Positions 1 through 4,558 of a stretch of 8,308 nucleotides of DNA are shown here, in pieces. How positions within the stretch are numbered: position 1 is the stretch's first letter; each line of letters begins with the position of its first letter. The stretch spans positions 1-8,308 of the forward strand of contig JAFDCT010000023.1 of assembly GCA_019312695.1 (NCBI GenBank), given 5' to 3'. The notes under the pieces are model-generated. The model did no database searches. It saw nothing but the letters and a program-made list of their open reading frames with translations, and had not been told where the DNA came from. The position numbers and the translations under genes are program-made. This stretch comes from Deltaproteobacteria bacterium. Its GTDB lineage: Bacteria > Desulfobacterota > Desulfobulbia > Desulfobulbales > BM004.

Positions 1-762
1 GGGCATTTTCTGATGCATGGCAGGTGAGTGCGGCTCACCATGACAGGTCTGGCATTGCGGCACATTGGGATGCTGACCGCGGTGGCAGAAGGCACAGGTG
101 AATGTCTGGTGCTTGGTCGTGGTCTTTTCCATCTCTGCCCCAGCTTCTTCGTGGCAGGGCACGCAGAAAGCTCTCGGGGTGGTCATGGCAGGAAGTATCT
201 GCAGCGGATGATGGGCCGGGTGGCAGCCAAGACAGTCGCTGGTAATCTGCCCTGCGGCATGGGGCTCATGGCACTTGGAGCAGTCCGGGATCTGGCCGTG
301 CACCTCGTGGCAGAAGGTACACGATTGCTCGGCATGGGCGGACTCGTAATTGGCGAAGTCCTGGCCCGGCCCCTCATGGCAGGTGAGACACGGCTCTTTT
401 ATATCACCTGCAAGGTTGAGGGCCAGCGGTTCATGCGGATTGGAGTGACAGGACAGGCAGTTTTCCAGCTCGAAATGCGGCCTGCCCTCATGGCACATGG
501 AACAAGCGGGGATCACTTCCTCACCCCATGGAGGATGTTCCTGGTGACAGTCCAGACAGGTAACCGCAGTCTGGTGTTTACCACCATTGCTGGCAATTGA
601 TGCCGGTGCATCCTGGTGGCACTTGACGCAGTCTGTCACCTCGAGCGAAGCCAATTCCGCTTTCGCCTCATGAACAAAAGCAGTCAGCATAAAAGCGATA
701 AAGACTGCCGCGCACAGAAAACCAAATAAAGAATACCCTTTTTTGTCGATCATATTTTTCAC
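1..762 (-). CDS. Exported multiheme c-type cytochrome (11 CXXCH motifs seen), C-terminus cut off by window edge
   Basis: Reading the minus strand gives an open frame running off the left edge, 251 codons from the ATG at 753. It carries eleven CXXCH covalent heme-attachment motifs, at residues 42-46, 66-70, 84-88, 99-103, 122-126, 145-149, 158-162, 174-178, 197-201, 220-224 and 234-238 (ATG numbering). Many further His residues could act as distal heme ligands. Residues 1-32 are a Sec signal peptide: basic start (KK), a hydrophobic core around LFGFLCAAVFIAFMLTAF, and a probable cleavage after AKA. The product should therefore be matured in the periplasm and serve in electron transfer; its partners are unknown. 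Spacing and motif density resemble cytochrome c3/c7-like or NapC/NrfH-associated multiheme proteins, but the exact family is not resolvable. I chose the in-frame GTG at 762 as start because AGGAG at 769-773 lies 6 nt upstream of it; for the ATG at 753 that spacing is 15 nt. GTG would add MKN to the n-region. The gene has its own upstream promoter-like element. The plus-strand open frame across the same bases is a shadow. Confidence 0.93.
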   Translation of the reverse strand, partial: MKNMIDKKGYSLFGFLCAAVFIAFMLTAFVHEAKAELASLEVTDCVKCHQDAPASIASNGGKHQTAVTCLDCHQEHPPWGEEVIPACSMCHEGRPHFELENCLSCHSNPHEPLALNLAGDIKEPCLTCHEGPGQDFANYESAHAEQSCTFCHEVHGQIPDCSKCHEPHAAGQITSDCLGCHPAHHPLQILPAMTTPRAFCVPCHEEAGAEMEKTTTKHQTFTCAFCHRGQHPNVPQCQTCHGEPHSPAMHQKMP

Positions 763-767
763 CCCTT

Positions 768-773
768 TCTCCT
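768..773 (-). promoter_or_regulatory. Ribosome binding site AGGAGA of the cytochrome gene
   Basis: On the minus strand AGGAGA is followed by AAGGG and then GTG at 762. This spacing favours the GTG start over the ATG at 753. A second G-rich stretch (GGGG, 763-766 with flanks) lies closer to the ATG, so the ATG cannot be excluded. Confidence 0.55.
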
Positions 774-816
774 GCAGAAAAATTAACTTAGAATTGGAAT
801 ATCCTTTCTAAAAAAA

Positions 817-830
817 TGAATCGTCATTCA
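817..830. promoter_or_regulatory. Small dyad TGAAT-cgtc-ATTCA near the predicted transcription start
   Basis: This is a 5-bp perfect inverted repeat with a 4-nt spacer. It lies just downstream of the predicted -10 of the cytochrome promoter, where a repressor could block initiation. It is short and in AT-rich sequence, so chance is possible. Confidence 0.25.
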
Positions 831-857
831 ATATCAAACAAAGCCGGGCTTTGTCAA
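830..857 (-). promoter_or_regulatory. Probable sigma70-type promoter of the cytochrome gene
   Basis: On the minus strand a perfect -35 hexamer TTGACA (857-852) is followed after 16 nt by GATATT (835-830), which matches four of six positions of the -10 consensus. Transcription would begin near 823, leaving a leader of about 60 nt before the GTG at 762. The spacer is almost entirely occupied by a perfect palindrome (839-853), which suggests regulated use. Predicted from sequence only. Confidence 0.5.
839..853. promoter_or_regulatory. Operator-like palindrome CAAAGCC-G-GGCTTTG inside the promoter spacer
   Basis: A perfect 7-bp inverted repeat around one central base overlaps the last two bases of the -35 box and fills the spacer of the predicted cytochrome promoter. 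A dimeric regulator bound here would compete with or reposition RNA polymerase, as with repressors or MerR-type activators. The site does not match any operator I can name. Confidence 0.4.
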
Positions 858-1054
858 GTCTAAATCATATGCTTTTTTTTATACAAAAAATTCCACTCCG
901 CCAGCCGAAGCACATTTCGAGTGCATTCTGCTGCCCGCTTATATTTTCAGATACCATATATACCGGGATTGCCTCACAGTTGGCCCATGAGTTAAATAAT
1001 GAGAAAAAAACTACGTTGACGGAATTTCTTAATTAATGCGAAGCTTCAAATCCC
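858..1054. other. Intergenic stretch without a recognisable gene
   Basis: Together with the promoter region to its left, this separates the cytochrome gene from the end of the protease gene (about 310 nt between coding regions). A 61-codon plus-strand frame (851-1036) starts with TTG, lacks a ribosome binding site and has no recognisable motif, so I do not call it. No tRNA, terminator with a T-tract or repeat is visible here. Confidence 0.5.
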
Positions 1055-1084
1055 GTTAAGAATAACTTTACATTAATTCTTAAC
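1055..1084. repeat. Inverted repeat GTTAAGAAT / ATTCTTAAC spanning the prc stop codon
   Basis: A perfect 9-bp inverted repeat (1055-1063 with 1076-1084, 12-nt loop) has one arm formed by the last three sense codons of the protease gene; the stop codon lies in the loop. In prc mRNA it would form a hairpin at the 3' end of the reading frame. It is AT-rich and not followed by a T-tract on the minus strand, so it is not a classical intrinsic terminator. It may still protect the transcript end or bind a protein. Confidence 0.4.
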
Positions 1085-3238
1085 AACTCCTCCTGTAACA
1101 AGTTCAATAAAATCTACTGTTAGCTCCGCTGCCTGTAAAATAAAAGGATTTTTATCATCAATTTCAGATGCATGAGGACCGGCAGTCTCATCTTCATTCA
1201 ACTCCGTCAGGCTCTCAAGCGGCGGCTCGCCCTTGCTGAGCCGCAGTTTGTTTTCCAGGTTCAACCGCCATTGATCAGCCGCCTCGCTTTCCTTCTTACG
1301 AACGGCCTCGGAAAGGGAAATCTCTTTTTTGCTGCTCATCTCCTCTACCCGTTTTTTTCTTTCCAGCACATACTCATAATCGGAATTCAATTTCATCCTG
1401 GCGTTGTATTTTTCACTAAGCTTCGGCAGGAGGTCTGTCATGTTGTAATACGTCTGGTAGGGAATCGAGTTAACCTGGTCATAGGGCAGGGCCTCGGGCA
1501 GGGAACTTTCGCCCATCTCCTTTGAATTAAAGATACTCGGATACTGCAGGTCGGGCATAACACCCTTATTCTGGGTGCTCATTCCTGAAATGCGGTAATA
1601 CTTGGCGGTGGTTGCCTTCAATTGCCCTTTGGACAGCGGCAGCAGGGACTGGACAGTGCCCTTGCCGAATGTCTGCTCACCGATAATAATGCCACGGTTG
1701 TAATCTTTAATGGCCCCGGCAAAAATCTCCGAGGCGGAAGCACTCATGCGGTTGACCAGGACAACAAGCGGACCTGAGTACCCTATATGCGGATCATGAT
1801 CCCGTATGATGTCTATCCTGCCATTGGCATTGCGGACCTGGACGGTAGGTCCCAAACCGATAAAAAGTCCTACCAGGCTGTTGGACTCCTGCAGAGACCC
1901 GCCGCCGTTATCACGCAGGTCGACAATTATACCCTGCACCTCCTCTTCTTTTAATTCCTGCAACAGCTTTTCGACATCCTTTGTCGTACTCTTGTAATCA
2001 GGGTTGCCTTCATTCATGCCCTTGAAATCCGCATAAAAGGTTGGAATGTCAATGACCCCGATCTTATATTTTTTACTGTTCCGCTCAACCTCAAGAACCT
2101 TCTTTTGGGCTTCCTGTTCCTCGAGTTTAACCTTGTCACGGATAATATGAATTACCTTGGTCTGATGGATATCGACAGCATCCGTGGGTATGATCTGCAA
2201 ACGTACCTGGGTTCCTTTTGGACCGCGGATGATGTTCACCACCTCATCAAGCCGCCACCCCACAATGTCGAGCATCTCGCCTTCAATCCCCTGGGCAACG
2301 CCCACGATACGGTCCCCGGCTTTTAACAGTTTCGACCGTTCTGCCGGGCCACCCGGGATCAGTCGCAAGATCTTGGTATACTCATCTTCTGTCTGCAGGA
2401 CAGCGCCGATGCCTTCCAGGGACAAACTCTTGTTGATATTGAAATTCTCTGTCCTGTGGGGTGAAAAATACTGGGTATGCGGATCTATGCTGAGTGCCAG
2501 TGAGTTAATATAAAATTCAAAGACATCGTCACTGCTGTTCTGTTCCACACGGTTCAGCTGGTTGCGGTAGCGCTTGAGCAGGGTCTCCTGGATCTCTTCA
2601 AGGGACTTGTCAGCAAGTTTTAGGCTTAGAACATCACTTTTCAGACGTTTGCGCCACAATTCCTGCATTGCCGCTTCCGAATCCGGCCAGGGCAAATCCT
2701 TGCGCTCTAACTGCAGACTTTCTTCAACATCAAACTTCATATCGCCAAGCCCCTGTTCCAGCCGGTCGATCAGGTATGTGAGCCGCTCTATGAGCCTTTT
2801 TTGGTAAAGATTAAAAATCTCGAAGCCCGGTTGCAGGTCTCCATCGACAAGGGCATCATCAAGCTTTAAGCGGTATTTGTTTTCAAACTCCCTTATGTCG
2901 CTGTTAAAGAAATAACTGTGGCCCAGGTCCAGCTCATCCAGGTAGCGGTTTAAAACTTTCTGGGACAGCTGGTCGTCAAAGCTGATCTTCAGATAATGCC
3001 TGTGCTTGAGATGGCTGACTATGTCCTTATTGATTTTCTTATGGCTTTTTGTCGGCGAGAATACGGTTGTTTCCTGTCGGGCAGCATCAGATTTCGTATC
3101 ACTGACTGCCGGGCTGCCTGCACTCCACAGTAAGCAACAGGTGACAAGAGCAGCCACTATGCTTTTCTTAAAAATTTTCATGAACTGTCTATCCGGGTTT
3201 GATTTAATATGTATAAAATCCTGCAGCAACGTTTTCAT
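1073..3238 (-). CDS. prc: Carboxy-terminal processing protease, Prc/Tsp family (peptidase S41)
   Basis: A complete 721-residue protein, close to the length of the Prc/Tsp class (E. coli Prc is 682). It is a periplasmic serine protease that degrades or trims proteins from their C-termini. Order of parts: signal sequence with hydrophobic core around residues 26-40; helical Tsp N-terminal region about 60-265, including the conserved DPHTQYFSP at 252-260; PDZ domain about 270-352 (LEGIGAVL, then GPAERS and KAGDRIVGV); S41 catalytic core about 390-565 with IIVDLRDNGGG, NRMSASASEIFAGA and EQTFGKGTVQ; and a C-terminal Tsp-type helical domain (DUF3340-like) about 570-690, rich in charged residues. 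By alignment with Prc and CtpB the catalytic dyad is Ser501 and Lys526, with Gln530 assisting. The start is uncertain: Met1 has GAGG only 3 nt upstream, while Met20 (codon 3179-3181) would give a textbook signal peptide (MKIFKKSIVAALVTCC) but a weak ribosome site. LVTC is a poor lipobox. The gene is divergent from the adjacent hsp20. Confidence 0.95.
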   Translation of the reverse strand: MKTLLQDFIHIKSNPDRQFMKIFKKSIVAALVTCCLLWSAGSPAVSDTKSDAARQETTVFSPTKSHKKINKDIVSHLKHRHYLKISFDDQLSQKVLNRYLDELDLGHSYFFNSDIREFENKYRLKLDDALVDGDLQPGFEIFNLYQKRLIERLTYLIDRLEQGLGDMKFDVEESLQLERKDLPWPDSEAAMQELWRKRLKSDVLSLKLADKSLEEIQETLLKRYRNQLNRVEQNSSDDVFEFYINSLALSIDPHTQYFSPHRTENFNINKSLSLEGIGAVLQTEDEYTKILRLIPGGPAERSKLLKAGDRIVGVAQGIEGEMLDIVGWRLDEVVNIIRGPKGTQVRLQIIPTDAVDIHQTKVIHIIRDKVKLEEQEAQKKVLEVERNSKKYKIGVIDIPTFYADFKGMNEGNPDYKSTTKDVEKLLQELKEEEVQGIIVDLRDNGGGSLQESNSLVGLFIGLGPTVQVRNANGRIDIIRDHDPHIGYSGPLVVLVNRMSASASEIFAGAIKDYNRGIIIGEQTFGKGTVQSLLPLSKGQLKATTAKYYRISGMSTQNKGVMPDLQYPSIFNSKEMGESSLPEALPYDQVNSIPYQTYYNMTDLLPKLSEKYNARMKLNSDYEYVLERKKRVEEMSSKKEISLSEAVRKKESEAADQWRLNLENKLRLSKGEPPLESLTELNEDETAGPHASEIDDKNPFILQAAELTVDFIELVTGGVVKN

Positions 3239-3296
3239 TTACCTCAAATATTGTAAAGAGTCAAAAAGCACTTACGATTTTGTGATTTTTTCATTC

Positions 3297-3324
3297 TTGA
3301 CACCTGGCTGACAATGCTTATTTT
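3297..3324 (+). promoter_or_regulatory. Probable promoter of the small heat shock gene
   Basis: TTGACA (3297-3302), a perfect -35 hexamer, is followed after 16 nt by TATTTT (3319-3324), four of six for -10. A second arrangement is possible: CTGACA (3308-3313) with CATAAA (3329-3334) after 15 nt. No sigma32 (CTTGAA...CCCCAT-like) element and no CIRCE element is seen, so heat control, if any, would act another way. Confidence 0.45.
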
Positions 3325-3329
3325 TTGGC

Positions 3330-3348
3330 ATAAATCAGACTGATTTAT
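3330..3348. promoter_or_regulatory. 19-nt palindrome ATAAATCA-GAC-TGATTTAT between promoter and hsp20
   Basis: A perfect 8-bp inverted repeat with a 3-base centre sits just downstream of the predicted -10 and about 45 nt before the ATG. Its size and position fit an operator for a dimeric regulator. In RNA it would form a compact AT-rich hairpin in the leader. It lies in the 155-nt region shared with the divergent prc gene, so it might act on both. Confidence 0.5.
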
Positions 3349-3380
3349 TTTAACTTAAACAATGATTACAAAGAGATAAA

Positions 3381-3386
3381 AGGAGG
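3381..3386 (+). promoter_or_regulatory. Strong ribosome binding site AGGAGG of hsp20
   Basis: A consensus Shine-Dalgarno sequence 7 nt upstream of the ATG at 3394 fixes the start. It is the best ribosome site in the window and suggests high translation capacity. I see no leader sequence obviously able to mask it as an RNA thermometer would. Confidence 0.85.
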
Positions 3387-3393
3387 TCTAACC

Positions 3394-3843
3394 ATGACAA
3401 TCGTACGTTGGGATCCGTTCAGGAATATGTCAACCCTGCAGGATCGCATTAACCGAATTTTTGAAGAGACCGCAAACAGGTCCCAGGATTATGATGTAGA
3501 GGTAAGCCAGTGCGACTGGCGGCCGGTTGTGGATATCTATGATTCGGAAAAGGCCATTATTATCAATGCTGAACTGCCGGGGGTAACCAAGGACTCCATC
3601 ACCCTTGATGTCAAGGAGAACATCCTCACCCTTAAAGGGGAGCGCAAGTCTGATGAAGAGGCAAGCAAAGAAAACTACTATCGCATGGAACGCTGCTTCG
3701 GGACCTTTGAGCGGGCCTTTACCCTGCCCTCAACTGTTGACCCGACAAAAATCTCGGCCAATTTCAAGGATGGCATCCTTAAAATTGAGATCCCCAAACC
3801 CGAGGGAAAAAAACCAAAGCAGATTTCCATTAATGTGGAGTAA
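3394..3843 (+). CDS. Small heat shock protein, Hsp20/alpha-crystallin family
   Basis: A complete 149-residue protein of typical bacterial Hsp20 length. The family are ATP-independent cytoplasmic holdases that bind unfolding proteins and pass them to DnaK/ClpB. The short N-terminal arm (residues 1-40, MTIVRWDPFRNMSTLQDRIN) is typical of the Class A-like proteins found in many environmental bacteria. The alpha-crystallin domain spans about 41-137: DWRPVVDIYDSEKAIIINAELPG, NILTLKGERK, FGTFERAFTLP and the hallmark DGILKIEIPKPE at 126-137. The C-terminal IXI anchor that docks into neighbouring subunits is Ile144-Ser-Ile146. The start is set by AGGAGG 7 nt upstream. The gene appears monocistronic: promoter-like element upstream, strong terminator 31 nt after the stop. 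It is divergent from prc, which handles damaged proteins in the periplasm; a shared stress signal is plausible but not shown. Confidence 0.96.
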   Translation: MTIVRWDPFRNMSTLQDRINRIFEETANRSQDYDVEVSQCDWRPVVDIYDSEKAIIINAELPGVTKDSITLDVKENILTLKGERKSDEEASKENYYRMERCFGTFERAFTLPSTVDPTKISANFKDGILKIEIPKPEGKKPKQISINVE

Positions 3844-3873
3844 ATGCTACATTAATTCCTAACATTTTCTCAT

Positions 3874-3906
3874 AAAAAACAGCTCCTGGAAGGGAGCTGT
3901 TTTTTT
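3874..3906. terminator. Strong intrinsic terminator after hsp20, probably bidirectional
   Basis: A perfect 13-bp stem (3874-3886 pairs with 3893-3905, AAAAAACAGCTCC against GGAGCTGTTTTTT) with a 6-nt loop ends in a run of seven T (3900-3906). On the minus strand the opposing A-run gives six T, so it could also stop transcription from the right. It isolates hsp20 from the downstream hairpin region and recB. Confidence 0.92.
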
Positions 3907-4080
3907 ATGCCCGCCATCTCGTTTTTTCTGTTTTGCCCTTGCAGCCCATCCATCTCTTAGCGTATATAATTTTACGGACACTGCTAAAGTGGATGGATTA
4001 TAATATGATTATGAAAGGGTCCGGTTAATTATTCGCAGTAAAAAATTTTAAAACGCCATTTCACGCAGCCGAACAGCACA
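3907..4080. other. Left part of the hsp20-recB intergenic region, no gene seen
   Basis: No open frame with a ribosome site and no known RNA is recognisable. TATAAT at 3999-4004 resembles a -10 box, but no -35 hexamer lies at the right distance (TTTACG is 22 nt away), so I do not call a promoter. A CCATCCATC motif (from about 3947) is loosely complementary to GGATGGAT (3991-3998). Confidence 0.4.
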
Positions 4081-4153
4081 ACAAAGAACGGACAAGTGAC
4101 TCGGCGGAGTACCCTGCATGGGGTGCGACTTTCCGATGTCACCTGTTCTTTGT
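4081..4153. repeat. Long interrupted hairpin (H1), 73 nt
   Basis: ACAAAGAAC (4081-4089) pairs with GTTCTTTGT (4145-4153). Further in, GTGAC (4096-4100) pairs with GTCAC (4138-4142), CGG with CCG, AGT with ACT, and ACCC (4111-4114) with GGGT (4121-4124) around a TGCATG loop. All helices are collinear, so the segment can fold into one long, bulged stem on either strand. This is more pairing than a random intergenic sequence should show. No T-tract follows. It could be a structured RNA or the arm of a palindromic mobile element. Confidence 0.6.
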
Positions 4154-4163
4154 GAGCAGCGCA

Positions 4164-4201
4164 GGGCAGCCCGCTGCAGCGGGCCAAGTGAGCGGCTGCC
4201 C
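4164..4201. repeat. GC-rich hairpin (H2) GGGCAGCC / GGCTGCCC with inner palindrome
   Basis: An 8-bp perfect stem (4164-4171 with 4194-4201) encloses and competes with a 14-nt perfect palindrome, CCCGCTGCAGCGGG (4170-4183). TTTT follows at 4202-4205. On the plus strand this could be a weak terminator, but the T-run is short. The two alternative foldings are mutually exclusive. Confidence 0.55.
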
Positions 4202-4205
4202 TTTT

Positions 4206-4227
4206 GTCAGCATACGAGACTGCTGAC
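4206..4227 (+). repeat. Hairpin repeat copy 1 (H3), stem GTCAGCA / TGCTGAC, loop TACGAGAC
   Basis: A perfect 7-bp stem with an 8-nt loop. Read on the plus strand, the loop matches the minus-strand loops of the two hairpins at 4360-4382 and 4387-4408. The left flank is T-rich and the right flank is GGTATT, similar to the flanks of the other copies. It is the first of three members of one repeat family. Confidence 0.75.
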
Positions 4228-4262
4228 GGTATTGGGGCTGAATCATAAAATTAACCTTCGAA

Positions 4263-4288
4263 TTATGGTTGTGTTTCTCATACCATAA
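4263..4288. repeat. Hairpin (H4) TTATGGT / ACCATAA, possible divergent family member
   Basis: A perfect 7-bp stem with a 12-nt loop. Read on the minus strand the loop contains GAGAAAC, reminiscent of the TACGARAC loop of the three-copy family, but the stem differs entirely and the loop is longer. Membership is doubtful. Confidence 0.4.
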
Positions 4289-4300
4289 ATGTTGGTTCGT

Positions 4301-4340
4301 TTTGCACCCTGAAGGCTTTGAAAACCCTTCAGGGTGCAAA
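4301..4340. repeat. 15-bp perfect inverted repeat (H5) TTTGCACCCTGAAGG, 10-nt loop
   Basis: Positions 4301-4315 pair perfectly with 4326-4340. A 15-bp uninterrupted stem with mixed composition is very unlikely by chance. Neither side is followed by a T-tract, so it is not a standard terminator. It may be a REP-like element, a barrier to RNA decay, or a recombination or protein site. Confidence 0.7.
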
Positions 4341-4359
4341 GGTTAGCTGTCTGTCAATC

Positions 4360-4382
4360 ATCAGGTCGTATCGTAACCTGAT
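4360..4382 (-). repeat. Hairpin repeat copy 2 (H6), stem ATCAGGT / ACCTGAT, loop TACGATACG (minus strand)
   Basis: A perfect 7-bp stem with a 9-nt loop, reading on the minus strand. It lies in tandem with the next copy at a 27-nt period. Compared with copies 1 and 3, the sixth stem pair is swapped from C-G to G-C while the loop start TACGA is kept. Confidence 0.75.
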
Positions 4383-4386
4383 AATC

Positions 4387-4408
4387 ATCAGCTGTTTCGT
4401 AAGCTGAT
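4387..4408 (-). repeat. Hairpin repeat copy 3 (H7), stem ATCAGCT / AGCTGAT, loop TACGAAAC (minus strand)
   Basis: A perfect 7-bp stem with an 8-nt loop. On the minus strand its loop differs from copy 1 at a single base. It is separated from copy 2 by four bases, giving a tandem pair of near-identical units. Confidence 0.75.
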
Positions 4409-4558
4409 AAAATGAACTAAAAAAAATTAAAATAACAATTACGTTATAAGGACTTCACTTTATTTATCTTTAACCTCCCAGCAAAGCATAGTTGGAATCT
4501 TTCAGGAAGGCTGGCCGATTACGCTTAATGTTTAAGTTAAAACAAAGAAACCATTTAA
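4409..4558. other. AT-rich leader region upstream of recB, no gene seen
   Basis: An A-rich stretch at 4415-4437 precedes TATAAG (4445-4450), a possible -10 box without a matching -35. Nothing closer to recB looks like a strong promoter. There is no Shine-Dalgarno before the recB ATG. A 14-nt element, TGTTTAAGTTAAAA (4529-4542), is the exact reverse complement of a site in front of hsp20 (3348-3361). Confidence 0.35.

Noticed and set aside
28..600. 190-codon plus-strand open frame
   Set aside because: It is antisense to the cytochrome. The eleven CXXCH motifs and signal peptide on the minus strand show which frame is real.
851..1036. 61-codon plus-strand frame between the cytochrome and prc genes
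   Set aside because: TTG start overlapping the palindrome, no ribosome site and no motif. The composition looks like random AT-rich sequence.
3971..4004. TTTACG...TATAAT as a promoter
   Set aside because: The spacer is 22 nt, too long for sigma70, and no gene follows within reach.
4081..4153. H1 considered as an integron attC site
   Set aside because: The outer arms do not match the R''/R' core sites (RYYYAAC and GTTRRRY), and no integrase or gene cassette is in the window.
4164..4205. H2 considered as an intrinsic terminator
   Set aside because: Only four T follow, no gene ends nearby on the plus strand, and the stem competes with an internal palindrome. It is kept as a repeat.
4139..4339. 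66-codon minus-strand open frame inside the hairpin cluster
   Set aside because: It runs through the arms of H2, H3, H4 and H5, has no Shine-Dalgarno and no recognisable domain. Its sequence is better explained by the repeats.
4360..4408. Tandem hairpins considered as a CRISPR array
   Set aside because: There are only two units at a 27-nt period with no distinct spacers, and the third copy is inverted and distant. No cas genes are present.
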